From Zingiber officinale (taxonomy: Eukaryota > Streptophyta > Magnoliopsida > Zingiberales > Zingiberaceae), in the NCBI RefSeq assembly GCF_018446385.1, contig NC_056001.1, positions 7,893,600 to 7,957,599 on the forward strand: a stretch of 64,000 nucleotides of DNA. Direction: 5' to 3'. The notes under the pieces were generated by a model. That model did not search any database and was not told the DNA's origin. It was given only the letters and a program-made list of their open reading frames with translations. Both the position numbers and the translations under genes were made by a program. This document shows positions 1-10,861 of this stretch, in pieces (position 1 is the stretch's first letter; every line of letters starts with the position of its first letter).

Positions 1-748
1 TTTCATTGAGCGTCGGAACCCCAACCCGGTCAGGGCGCCTTTTACTACCGAATGTCCATTGGTCGGCCGATCGGCCTTATCCATTTCTTCCAAGTTCGGT
101 TGGCTCACCCTTCTCCGGAGGGCTACTTGGCCATTTGACCTCCACGTGGCGTTGACCCCTCGTTAGGGGGTCCCGGGCTTTTACCACCGGATCAGAAAGT
201 AAAAGATATCCTCTGTCACAGGGCTCCTTGTTATACAATCCAAAAAACCTCTTCTACATGATGATCAAAACTTTGCATCTACATGTATTGCCCCTCACAC
301 ACATTTCGTCAAATACATTCAAGGCACAACATGATAAAACAAGTTATAAAACATATCATTGCATTAGAAAATATCCAACTATATAGTTCATTCATCAAAC
401 ATGCATCACAATTACTTTCTACATCTTAGATCTAGAGGGTGACCCCATAACAAAGGAATTACAACCCAAAGACATAAATGAAAGCATTTATACGATTCAA
501 ATTAGAGAATAGAAATAAGAAATGCTTAGGAAGAAGATTCCCAGTATCTTCGATGTTGTTTCTTTGTGTCGGAGATGGATTAAGTGTCGTAGTTGATGAA
601 AGTGATGTCCCTAGGGTTTTCCCAAGAGGGGAAAATCCTCTCCAAGGAGGAGGACCCATTCCTCCGATCCAAACCACTCTCGCCCCACAGGTCCAATGGG
701 ATGAACCCCTTTTTATAGGGGATGAGGTTGGTCGCGTGACACGACCCA
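1..748. other. Unidentified repeat-like DNA left of the gag-only element
   Basis: No gene is supported here. The GC-rich start (1-250) followed by AT-rich sequence looks like part of a dispersed repeat, possibly LTR-derived, but no second copy lies in the window. Short open frames here have no recognisable domain. Confidence 0.3.
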
Positions 749-1753
749 TGTTGGAGGATCGGTGGTCGGCTTGAAGGGGGGTTGGATAGACGGCGCCCCC
801 AAATCGCTCGCTTTCTACGTATTTGTTAGTTGCACAGTGGAATACAAATAATACAAACACAAATACGAAAGCTAAATACAAATACAAAGAACAAGAAAGA
901 GCAAGCAAACCAACACGCGCCGATTTACGTAGTTCGGAGATAAAACTCCTACTCCACGGCGTGTTCGTAAGGTGGACGATCCCTATCCGTCGGTGGATTA
1001 CTCCCCGGAAGACCTCCGGCTAGCTCAAACCTCCTTGTGGGTGGAGAAACCTTACCACAAACTCACCAAGACTTCTTGGACACAAGGAAAACTCTTGAGC
1101 ACTTGTAGACTACTAATTAGACCTTAACCAAGTCTAATTTCGTCACCTTGACCGGCCATCCCAAACTCCTTCTTATAGAGCTTGGAGCAAATCAGCATCC
1201 TGATTTGCCCGTTACCAGTCGACTGGTCCATGCACTAGTCGACTGGTGCCAACCCAACGGCTATCTCAACGGTTCTCTGCTACAGTGCATCAGTCGACTG
1301 GTCCATGCACCAGTCGACTGCTACAGTGCCGCTACAGTACCGCTACAGTAAACCGCTAAAACTAGGATTTTACTCCGAGTACAATCTCTCATACGCTCGT
1401 ACCCTTACGACTCACTTGATACTTCCTTTGCAGCTTTGACCTCTTGTCTTCAAGTCTACTTCCTTTGGCTCTCGTCCCTCGGATGCATTCAAGTCCGCGG
1501 CTCGTCCTCAATGCCATCCTTCGCGTATGCCTCGAAGTCGCTTCCCTCGGCCCTTGTCCTTGCTGCCTTGTCCATGGTCCCTCGGATGCTCCATCTTTCA
1601 CCAGACCCGAAGCCTTTAACCTGAGTCTCATGTGTATCCTGTATTCCTGCACAACTCAAGTACACATATCAAATAACAGGGTGAACCTAACTTAAACCCT
1701 TTGCCCAAACACCAAAACACATGGTCCCGTGGACCATTGGGATTGCTCCAACA
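749..1753 (-). repeat. 3' LTR of the gag-only element
   Basis: About 1 kb, sharing long blocks with 3959-4941 (for example the stretch starting TTGGAGGATCG and the end CCATTGGGAT). It contains four copies of AGTCGACT, mostly within the palindrome CCAGTCGACTGG, followed by CTACAGT repeats. Confidence 0.8.
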
Positions 1754-1769
1754 ATCTCCCCCTTTTTGA
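1754..1769 (-). other. Polypurine tract of the gag-only element
   Basis: Read on the minus strand this is a CAAAAAGGGGGAGAT-like purine run directly next to the TGTTGG start of the 3' LTR. This is the position used to prime plus-strand synthesis in LTR elements. Confidence 0.7.
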
Positions 1770-1806
1770 TGTTTGGCAATACGTTTAAGTTAGGGAAAAC
1801 AATATG

Positions 1807-1990
1807 CTAAAACAAATGGACTTACGTTGCCAAGGCTACACACTTGGACTTACACCGCCGAATGGACTTACGTTGCCAAGGCTACACACTTGGATTTACA
1901 CCACCGAATGGACTTACGCACACTTGGACTTACACCGCCGAATGAACTTACGTTGCCAAGGCTACACACTTGGACTTACACTGCCGAAAC
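1807..1990. repeat. About 46-bp tandem repeat inside the gag-only element
   Basis: Four units, one shortened, built on GGACTTACGTTGCCAAGGCT followed by ACACTTGGACTTACACCGCCG-like sequence. It lies just inside the 3' LTR in the untranslated interior. Similar reiterated blocks are common in the 3' interior of plant LTR elements. Confidence 0.85.
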
Positions 1991-2299
1991 AAAATGGAAC
2001 ATGCATTTGAACCTATTCCAAGGCTCCCCTACACCTAAGCTCTCCAATGAGCTAGGATTTTCCCACAGGGATATTTAAGAACCTATCCCAAGGTTCCCCC
2101 TACGCAAAGGCACTTAAGGTTTTCACAACTAAATCTTACTTCTCCCCCTTTGCCTAACATCTAAAAAGTTCTACAACAATATCCCAATTGTTGAAAACTT
2201 ATCATCCAAACTGACCCTAAACTCGTATATTTATCCCCCATGGATCTCATACATCTAAACGAGTTGACATGGTTAAGAACATCACTGAGAAACAATATC

Positions 2300-2515
2300 A
2301 GGCTGGTATCAGTCGACTGCCCCAAGTACCAGTCGACTGCACCCTTCGACGTAACCTTACAGAACCATTCTGTGGTCGAAAAACATTGTTACCAGTCAAT
2401 TGGTATTGACACCAGTCGACTGGTACCGACAAAATGAGCTTACAGAGACATTCTGTGCTCAAAAACATTGTTACCAGTCGACTGGTATCTGCACCAGTCG
2501 ACTGGCACCCTATTT
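2300..2515. repeat. Cluster of CCAGTCGACTGG palindromes in the element interior
   Basis: Five copies of the AGTCGACT core, several extended to the full palindrome ACCAGTCGACTGGT. The same motif occurs in both LTRs, giving about twelve copies across the element. The spacing is irregular, so it is not a simple tandem array. Confidence 0.85.
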
Positions 2516-2937
2516 CTGCAAAAATTAACCTTTTCAGGCCAACTTCAGAAATGCACCGGAAATTCCCTAGACCTCCAAAAATTTCCAAATTTTATGGAGA
2601 GGTCTATTGTACCCTTGTCTACCTGGGAAAAATATATAAAAATATATATCTATCACCAATCCCAAGATTGAAACAAAATCCAAAACTAGCTAAATGGTTC
2701 AATTGAACCTTGACCTAAAGTCCTAGTTTTGGCTTCCTCTTGATGTATTTGCCCATACCAACCCAAAATACATCCCTAGCATTGGTTTATATGACATCTA
2801 TATATCCAAAATCAATTATCATTCAAAATGACCCCAATGTCATATTTCCTTGCATGAAACATAATCCATGTGTGTCAAATCCCTAGGTTTGAGACTCAAG
2901 TCTGTCTCTAAACCATTTGGCACACTCCATGGCTCCT

Positions 2938-3831
2938 CTAGACCACCAAGTAGAACCCACCTGAGATCCATTGACCATGGGTCCCAAATTGACTCTTGGA
3001 GCTCCCCCTAGAGCTCTTTCTTCTCTTCTTCTCCCATTTCTTCAAATGCGCCAACTTCTTGATTTCTTTCTTCTTTGGGCATTTGGTGTGGTAATGACCC
3101 CGCTCACCACACGTGAAGCACACTATGTGTCATTTCTTCTCCTTCTTTTGGGCTTCTTTATTCCTACAACCCATGTTAGTATTTAAAATAACTTGATTGA
3201 GTTTAGGATTTACCTCTTTCTTACCCAAAGGACACATACTCTTGTAGTGTCCCTTCTCATTGCAACCGAAGCAAATGATGTGGTCCTTTGACTTTGCTTC
3301 GGTGGAGGTGCTTGCTAGATTGACCACTTCCAAGATTTCTTCTTCATTTGTCTTGGACTCTTCTTCAACCCTTGAGGATGTAGATGATGCTTCATCTTCC
3401 TTCTCCTCCTCGGTTGTTGAGCATTGCTCAACTTCCGGTTGCTCCTCCTCTACTTGAGCTACTAAGCCCATCTCCTTGGGCTCCACATCCAATTGATCCT
3501 TCTTCTCCTTTTGGACCACTTCATCACTTTCTTCGGATTTTTCTTCTTCTTCTTGTGTAGGAAAAAATTCTTCCCATGAAAATTTCTTCACTTTGCTCCA
3601 TAATTCATGGGCATTCTCATATTTACCTACATGACTCACAACATCATTAGGTAAAATATTAATCAAAATAGATATTACCTTATCGTTTGCCTTTGATCGT
3701 GTGGTTTGCTCCTCCGTCCAATGTCGTGGTCGGAGCTTCTTCCCTTTCTTGTCTTTCGGGACTTCGAACGGTTTCTTGATCACCATCATGATATCCCAAT
3801 CCGCGTCGAAGAAGATCTCCATCTTTATCAT
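2938..3831 (-). mobile_element. Gag region of the gag-only element
   Basis: The main frame (about 3130-3831) starts in a gag-like segment, passes through a very acidic Glu/Ser-rich stretch, and ends with a CCHC zinc knuckle, CFGCNEKGHYKSMC. A second knuckle, CFTCGERGHYHTKC, lies at about 2940-3123. Two knuckles with an acidic linker suit a nucleocapsid-type RNA-binding Gag. The region looks fossil rather than plainly intact. Confidence 0.75.
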
Positions 3832-3944
3832 TCAATAGGTGATGTCCCCAAGGCTTCCTCTTTCAAACTTTGGAGGTTCAATCAAGTCGGCCATCTTCTT
3901 GTATTTGCTCTTCTCGGTGATTAGTCCGGTGAAGTGCGACCTTC

Positions 3945-3956
3945 GCTCTGATACCA
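3945..3956 (-). other. Primer binding site of the gag-only element
   Basis: The minus strand reads TGGTATCAGAGC, the classical plant Copia site complementary to initiator tRNA-Met, two bases inside the 5' LTR. It fixes the element's orientation. Confidence 0.85.
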
Positions 3957-3958
3957 CT

Positions 3959-4941
3959 TATTGGAGGATCGATGGCCGGCTTGAAGGGGGGTTGGATAGA
4001 CGGCGCCCCCAAATCGATCGCTTTCTATGTATTTGTTAGTTGCACAGCGGAATACAAATAATACAAACACAAATATGAAAGCTAAATACAAATATAAAGA
4101 ACAAGAAAGAGCAAGCAAACCAACACGCGCCGATTTACGTGGTTCGGAGATAAAACTTCTACTCCACGGCGTGTCCGTAAGGTGGACGATCCCTATCCGT
4201 CGGTGGATTACTCCCCGGAAGACCTCCGGCTAGCTCAAACCTCCTTGTGGGTGGAGAAACCTCACCACAAACTCACCAAGACTTCTTGGACACAAGGGAA
4301 ACTCTTGGGCACTTGTAGACTACTAATTAGACCTTAACCAAGTCTAATTTCGTCACCTTGGCCGGCCATCCCAAGCTCCTTCTTATAGAGCTTGGAGCAA
4401 ATCAACATCCTGATTTGCCCGTTACCAGTCGACTAGTGCCAACCCAACGGCTATGCTACAGTGCATCAGTCGACTGGTCCATGCACTAGTCGACTGCTAC
4501 AGTAACTGCTACAGTGCCGCTACAGTGCCGCTACAGTAAAATCCTAAAACTAGGATTTTACTCCGAGTACAATCTCTCATGCACTCGTACCCTTACGACT
4601 CACTTGATACTTCCTTTGCAGCTTTGACCTCTTGCCTTCAAGTCTACTTCCTTTGGCTCTCGTCACTCGGATGCATTCAAGCCCGCGGCTCGTCCTCAAT
4701 GTCATCCTTCGCGTATGCCTCGAAGTCGCTTCCCTCGGCCCTTGTCCTTACTGCCTTGTCCACGGTCCCTCGGATACTCCATCTTTCACCGGACCCGAAG
4801 CCGTCAACCTGAGTCTCATGTGTATCCTGCAGTCCTGCACAACTCAAGTACACATATCAAATAACAGAGTGAACCTAACTTAAACTCTTTGCCCAAACAC
4901 CAAAATACATGGTCCCGCAGACCATTGGGATGGCTCCAACA
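3959..4941 (-). repeat. 5' LTR of the gag-only element
   Basis: Partner of 749-1753 in the same orientation. It carries three AGTCGACT cores, fewer than the 3' copy, because a block around the first palindrome pair is shorter here. Confidence 0.8.
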
Positions 4942-5846
4942 GCCTATGCCGCTGGGAATGGGCAGTCATGTCAAGTGCAGAATCTCCATATCTAGCTAGG
5001 CACAACTCATGTCATAGGGCACAGGTGTCCATGGCACGACGACCAAATGTGCCATAGCCCGTGCCGTGGATCGTGGCAGGGAGGCAGAGCCGACCACGAG
5101 TCATGCTATTGGGCACAACCGCCCGTGGCAGAGCAAGCCTTCTTTAGCATGGCCTTTTCGCTTCCTATTTCACTCCGATCTTCGCTTCTGTCATCCAAAA
5201 TATACGAGAGCAATATCCAAGAGTAATAAAACATGAAAATGAAAATTATAATCAAGTTATCATAAATTATGCATGCAAAAGTGAGTTAAATATGGTGTGA
5301 AAATATGATGAAAACCTTATATATTTAACACCTATCTAAAATCATGACAATGCATATTGTTTTTTTTTAATGAATTCATCGACATTTTTTCTTTTTTATA
5401 AGAAGAAAATTTCATTGATTCTTTATTATGATTCATATAATTTTGATTGATTTTTTTCACCATTTTTTCACTGTTAATACTAATCGATACTATTTGCTAT
5501 GAGATAAATTGTATACATAATTATCTTATTATTAATATTGTATGCATGATTACCCTATTACTAATATGCCTTAAAATTATTTTCACATTGGAAAGAAAAA
5601 TATGATATTAATGTAATTTAATTTTAGGCTTTATTAAAATTAGTTATAAAAGAGTCTAGATTTTTAATTAGATAGTAAGATATATATAAGTAAGATTTCA
5701 ACTGTTAAAATTTTTTAAAATTAAATGCATCTCTTATTTTTTTAAATGTGTCTCAAATATATTTTCTCCGTTAACTCTATTGTTTATAATTAACAGAATA
5801 AATATATGCTTCTCACATGAGTTTGCAACATTAATTAAAAACTTAA
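4942..5846. other. Intergenic stretch, no gene seen
   Basis: 4942-5170 is GC-rich with GTGCCATGG-like phrases resembling the LTR-like block at 38.9-39.3 kb, so it may be another retroelement scrap. The rest is very AT-rich with no coding signal. Confidence 0.4.
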
Positions 5847-6953
5847 GGGGTGTTTGGTTCTTTCCTAGGAATAAGAATCGGAATGAGAATCATTGTATTG
5901 CGGAATGAGAATGGGTATAAGCATGAATATCACTCTGAAAAGCAATGTTTGATAAGTTGTATATTTTTTATCGGAATAAATCAAAATTTCCTTTTTTACC
6001 TTTAAAGGAAAATAAGAGAAAAAATTATATGTGAGAGAAAGATGAACGTGAGAGAAAAATATGATGAAAGAGAATGATGAGAGAGAAAGTATGATGAAAA
6101 AGAATGGAGAGAGAGAAAGTGTGATAAGAGAAAATGAGAAAAGAGGGTGTGATAGGAGAGAGCATGATGAGAGAAGATGAGAGAGAAAATATGATGTGAG
6201 AGAAAGTATGATGGGAGAGGATAAAGAGAGAGAAAATGTAATGAGAAAAAATGAGGAGAGAGAGATTAAGGAGAGAGAAAGCATGGTGAGAGAGAAAGTG
6301 TGATGAGAAAGAAAGAAAACAGTGAGTGTGATGGGAGAGATTGAAGAGAGAGAAAGTATGATATGAGAGAAAGTATGATAAGAGAGAAAGTGTGTTGAGG
6401 AAAAAAGGAAGGAGTGTGACAAGAGAGATTGAGGAGAGAGAAATTGTGATGAGAAAAAAAGAGAAAAGATAGTGTGATGGAAGAGATTGAGGAGAGAGAA
6501 AGTATGATGAGAAAAAAAAGAAGATAGTGCGATGGAAGAGATTGAGGAGAGAGAAAGTATGATGAGAGAGAAAGTGTAATGAGAAAAAAGGAAAGAGAGT
6601 GTGATAGGAGAGAGAAAGCGTGATAACATGATGAAAGAGAAAATATGATGAGAGAGAACAAGGAGAGAGAAGTGATATGAAAGAAAAAATAAATAAATAT
6701 ATTTGATATTTGATATTAAGGGAGAAAATTTTAGTTTTAGGTCAAGAGTATTTTTGGAATAAGGGAATATTTGATTGATGAAAATAGGATAATAACTCAT
6801 TGAAGGGGAGGTACATGGGAATGAGTTATTACCCAATTTCAAGGATTCATTCCCTTATTTGTATTTCTATTCCTGTAATCCAAATAGTAACAATGACAAT
6901 CAATGATTCTTATTCCCATTCTCTACTCCTATTCTTCTAAACCAAACGCCCCC
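5847..6953. mobile_element. MITE-like inverted-repeat element with purine-repeat core
   Basis: The left end reads GGGGTGTTTGGTT and the right end, reverse complemented, GGGGGCGTTTGGTTT. Both continue into matching GGAAT(A/G)AGAAT-type sequence, giving imperfect terminal inverted repeats of about 50 bp. There is no transposase. The middle (about 6020-6690) is strand-asymmetric GAGAGAAAGTATGATG-type repeat. A long minus-strand open frame over it is only the low-complexity complement. The ends resemble Tourist/hAT-type MITEs, but I cannot fix the target duplication. Confidence 0.6.
6020..6690. repeat. Purine-rich degenerate tandem repeat
   Basis: Almost only A and G with interspersed TGTGATG/TATGATG. 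It repeats GAGATTGAGGAGAGAGAAAG at irregular 45-70 base spacing. Such an R/Y-asymmetric tract could adopt H-DNA (inference). Confidence 0.8.
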
Positions 6954-7093
6954 TCAATCTTCCCATATAAGTTATCTATGTGAGCCCTAATTTCCAAATC
7001 CCTTCTTGATTTCTTTACAAATCACCGACTTTCCTCTGATTACGAGCTGCGATGGTGCCGGGAGCTACAACAATGTCATTGAACCACTATAAA

Positions 7094-8281
7094 GTGAGCT
7101 AGTTATTTTTATGACGATTCCTAGAATAGGAGTGAACAAGTTGTAAAATTTTATAAACTTTTTAATTTTGATAATGAAAAATTCTATTGGTATTGGCTGC
7201 CGTGTAGTTGGTATTTTTATCGAACCACATCATTTTATTTGTGCTCATCTTTCTCTTCTTTTTGATATGAATCTTGAACTTTCTATGCTCATCGGTGAAA
7301 TTGAGAGCTATTTTTTGTGTTCAATCTTACAAGCTAGAAAACTTTTGTGAATAATTTGATTATTGAATTTAAGGGAATTGAATTCATTTAAATTTGGGTT
7401 CAAATTCCTAACCTTCTGTATTGTAAAGTAGTAATTAAATTATTTATTATTTGTTCCTGAAAACTCATTTTAATATTTTGTTATTGTTATATTAAATAGT
7501 GAAGATGCATTTTTGCATTGAGTTGTGATGACTAATTAAAGGAAGTAAATACTTTTTGAAATTCACCCTTGGTATTTTCTATCTTTTTTAATACTTTAGT
7601 TATATATTTGTTGTTTAATTTCTTGGTACATTGCACTCATAAAACTTATTTTTATGTATTTATTTTTTATTTACAGATTATCTTGAAGAATTTGAGTTTT
7701 TTAGTTTGAAACATGATCTAAAGGGTTAACAAAGCGGACTCACGTGAAAAGCACATCTTCATTCCGTTAATTATAAAGGACAGAATTAACAAGAAGAATA
7801 TATTCGACACACATTTAAGAAACAAGGAACACATTCAACTCCTAAAATTATTTAAGGATGTAATTGAAATACTTTTTGAAATTCACCCTTCTTCCATGTG
7901 ATTTCAGATTACTTTTTGGCCGAAACTCGGGGTAGTCGGGGCGTAAATCCCCGGTCCCTGTGCAACTCACCTCACCTGTCACATGCTCGCTCAGGATGCT
8001 ATGATTTACCTCCCTTGTGATGACCTTAGGTCGGGTGCGACGGAGACACTGGAGACGAACGATTTCGCCTTTTGCCACATCATATTGCTTTTTGGCGCTC
8101 TGGTGGTTAGTGTGTTTGCTGGCTCTGTTTCATTCGCCTTCTTTGTTATTCTCAAGCTTCTACTTCTTAAATCTACCAACTTTGAAAGGACGTTAAAGCT
8201 GCTTAGCTTCTTTTTACCATTAGCAAAAGCATTGTTGATATACCTTACTTAACATGAATAAAAAGACTTGGTTTTTTGCAG
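7094..8281. other. Region without the expected PLAC8 second exon; repeat-derived
   Basis: AT-rich to about 7900, then a GC-richer block (7918-8060) similar to 27905-28045. No exon of the PLAC8 family was recognised. Insertion or replacement here may have removed it (inference). Confidence 0.45.
7918..8060 (+). repeat. Dispersed repeat, copy 1
   Basis: Shares an ordered set of phrases with 27905-28045: GTCGAAAC/GCCGAAAC, TAAATC(C/T)CC, (G/A)TCCCTGT, CTCACC, GCT(A/G)TGATTTA(C/T)CTC and TGATG(A/G)CC. Both are on the plus strand. Family not identified. Confidence 0.55.
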
Positions 8282-9734
8282 TGGTCCTTGTGTGTCATAC
8301 ATGCTAAGGAAAAGGGCTCTTTACAATGACATGTCAAGGTAATAACAGTTCTTTTCAATCCTTCTTCGAGTTATTATTAAGGTGTAATTATTTACTCATA
8401 AAATGTTGGGATCTTTATGTTGGTGTAATCTGAATGCGGGTAGAATACTGTTATTTTGGTTGAGTCGAGGTTAGAATTAAACTCTATTTCTTTAAGACGA
8501 ATTTGTCCCGCACATGGTGCTCATGGAACACGACAATCATTTTCTAAGATACAATGATTTTATCTTGCGATAACAGCACTGCAAATCGTAACACCTCCAA
8601 ATCGAAAAAGACTTCTCGAACTCTCCAATGCAAGTATGGAAATGCCTGCTTTGCTTGGAAGGAATTGAGTGAGTAAAATGATGATGCGAGAGACTTTATT
8701 ATACTAAATGACGGGGTATAAAAATTTCTTGATTCAACTAGATCTTATCCATCCATTTTAAATTGGATAATGTAAATCACATCTTTTCCTAAAAGACACA
8801 CTCCCTCTTCATAAAATGTCATCCTTTAACTATCCAAAAGACACTTACCTCTTTTAATTTCTAACATAAAATTTGCCCCTGTTTTTGCAGGTATGTATGC
8901 TGTGCTGGTTATGTTCGCTGTAGTGGAAATTGTGGTGAAAGCAGATGCCCAGAGTTGTGTCTTGCTACTGAGGTAGTCCAGCTGTTCTAGGTCTTATTAG
9001 ATTTTGGTCTTTAGTTGTCAGTTCACAAAATTTATTATTATTGTTGGATAAAATCACTAACTATATATCATTGAGCTTTTTAAATTTTAATTCTTTGCAG
9101 GTATTCCTCTGCTTTGGCAACTCAGTGGCATCAACTCTCTTCTTGCTGCAAGATGAGTTCAACATAAAGACAACACAATGTGATAATAATTGCATCATTG
9201 TATGTATAATTCTTTACAATGTGATAGCGTTTTGTTTATTTTCCATAAAAATGTATCTATGCCCAACTGCTTAATTCCCGAGTGAAATAAAATCCAGGGA
9301 TAAAACCCTAAAATCCATCGTTGCAATGATTGTTGGAAGTGGTGAGCTCTCAGAAGCTTCCCAAATACTCAACTGCGCGCTGACATAGTTTACTACTCGT
9401 AAGTTTAATATCCATGCTAAAATTCTTCTTCAGATTCAAGCAATAACACTTCAATTCTTTTTGCAGGGTTTGTGCGTGCATGCAGGTATAAGCTTGAGTT
9501 TTAATCGTTTCCATGAGTTTTCTATCATGAATTTGTCACTGATTGAAGGATAAAATGAGCGCAGATACAGCCCAAGATTGAAATGGACAAAACAGATGGC
9601 AAGTTTGGCGATCACCCAGTGATGGCTGCTCCCCCATTCCAGCAGATGTCTCGTTTAGACCAGCCACTTCCTCCAAATGTAGGCTACTATCCGCCGCCGC
9701 CGCCCCAATACGCGCAGCCTTACACCTATCCTCC

Positions 9735-9790
9735 ATCATCCTCGACGACGACGACGACGACGACGCCGCCGCCGCCGCCGCCGCCGCCGT
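9735..9790 (+). repeat. (CGA)n/(CCG)n trinucleotide repeat
   Basis: About seven CGA units followed by about nine CCG-type units within the PLAC8 remnant, encoding Thr and Pro runs. Probably length-variable. Confidence 0.85.
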
Positions 9791-9890
9791 ATGGACAGCC
9801 TTATGAGTATCACTGTATCAGTACTCTGTGCCAGGCTATCCTTCAGCTCCAAATAGTGGCGCTAAGTACTGAAGTACGAATTTGGATTTT

Positions 9891-10861
9891 GTCTGTCACT
9901 GTGCAAAGGATTTTAGAACAAGAATGTTGGAAACTTTGGTTTACTCTTTCAGTAAGATCGTGAGTTGTGGTGAATTTTTCAAAGGTTAGTAGTCGTTCGT
10001 AATTTATCTCGTTCATGTTGATCCTAGAATGAATTGACGAAAATACTAGGGACTAATATATTCATCTTTTTGCCACTGTGAGTTATGGTGAAGTATTACT
10101 GTCATCGATATATGAGGTTCTATCTATGCGAGTGTTTGTACTAGAATAAGTCAAGCTCAATTTGAAGTTAGATGGTGCAACATTAAATCACAAATCACAA
10201 ATTCTAATTAAAAAAATAATCTCTAATACGTGCAATAAACCTTTTTTTTCGAAACCTCAAAACTTCTTGCACAGAACTATTTTTTTTCTAAATTATTTTA
10301 ATCAAAGTAAGAATCACTTTAAATTGTCGCTTTTGGTTAATAGTTGACTCTTAAGAAAGAAATTTTTATAAGTTTTTAATGAATCTTTTCGTATAAGTTT
10401 TATTTTTAAAAAACATTTTTCTCTTGAGGGATATTTTGTGGCCGAAATTGGTTCAAAACTTCTTCTTTTGCATTTGAAAGAAACAATTTCTCCTTTCTTT
10501 TATTCTTTTAATCATTTTATTATTATTATCCTTTAACTTGCTTCCCAAGAAACTCAATAATTTGAGAAATATCAGAAATGGAAAATAATAATGCATTCGC
10601 TAAAAAATACGGTTAAATTCTGTGTTTCACATCAAGTTAACGGTTAATTCGATTCTACCGTGCCGTAGAAAACTTTCTCTGATATTAATTAGATTTTATT
10701 TTAGAGTTGTGGGCTTGAATTATAATATTTTTTATAGCAATTTTGTTTTTTTTTGGCTCTACCGTGAGGGTTTGACTATAAAATTTTGGAGCTTCGTTCA
10801 ATCTCGGACCCAATTGGGTTTTCGCGAGCCGATTCGACAGCATAAAGAACTGAGACGAGAG
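9891..10861. promoter_or_regulatory. Upstream region of the stomatin-like gene, no gene seen
   Basis: AT-rich DNA with no supported exon. The last 200 bases before the ATG are more balanced in composition and probably hold the promoter and 5' UTR. I could not point to a definite TATA box. Confidence 0.35.

Larger units (their letters stand above)
749..4941 (-). mobile_element. Gag-only, non-autonomous LTR retrotransposon (Copia-like fossil)
   Basis: Two long direct repeats (749-1753 and 3959-4941) flank about 2.2 kb. They run TGTTGG...CCAACA at the left copy; the right copy has a slightly altered inner end. On the minus strand the 5' LTR is followed by TGGTATCAGAGC, complementary to initiator tRNA-Met, and a purine tract precedes the 3' LTR. 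The interior carries gag-like frames with zinc knuckles, but I see no protease, integrase, reverse transcriptase or RNase H. The short pol-less interior fits the TR-GAG class, which relies on enzymes made elsewhere. The LTRs are clearly similar but differ by substitutions and small length changes, so it is not brand new. A clean target duplication is not visible (flanks ACCCA and GCCTA). Confidence 0.8.
7052..9890 (+). pseudogene. PLAC8-family (plant cysteine-rich membrane protein) pseudogene
   Basis: Exon-like blocks at 8282-8338, 8891-8972, 9101-9199, about 9336-9399, 9467-9485 and 9572-about 9878 encode parts of the plant PLAC8 family: GPCVSYMLRKRALYNDMSR, then YVCCAGYVRCSGNCGESRCP, then VFLCFGNSVASTLFLLQDEF, then a SVCACMQ block and a Pro/Tyr-rich tail (PPNVGYYPPP). 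Splice sites are still good for the early blocks. The exon with the family's first Cys-rich segment was not found. The block near 9336 lost its start and a base before the GCTGACATAG phrase. The tail changes frame after YGQPYEY before a YSVPGYPSAPNSGAKY-like end. A possible first exon at 7052-7093 (MVPGATTMSLNHYK, then GTGAGC) is weak. These defects argue for a dead copy. Family members are small membrane proteins of uncertain role. Confidence 0.7.

Noticed and set aside
1200-2515. Regularly recurring palindromes suggestive of a CRISPR-like array
   Set aside because: Spacing is irregular, motifs are short, the host is a plant and the motifs lie in LTRs and their interior.
744-4946. Target-site duplication of the gag-only element (ACCCA and GCCTA)
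   Set aside because: Only three of five bases agree, so it may be chance.
5865-6842. 325-residue minus-strand open frame rich in Ser, Leu, Phe and His
   Set aside because: It is the complement of a purine tract, has no domain and lies inside a MITE-like element.
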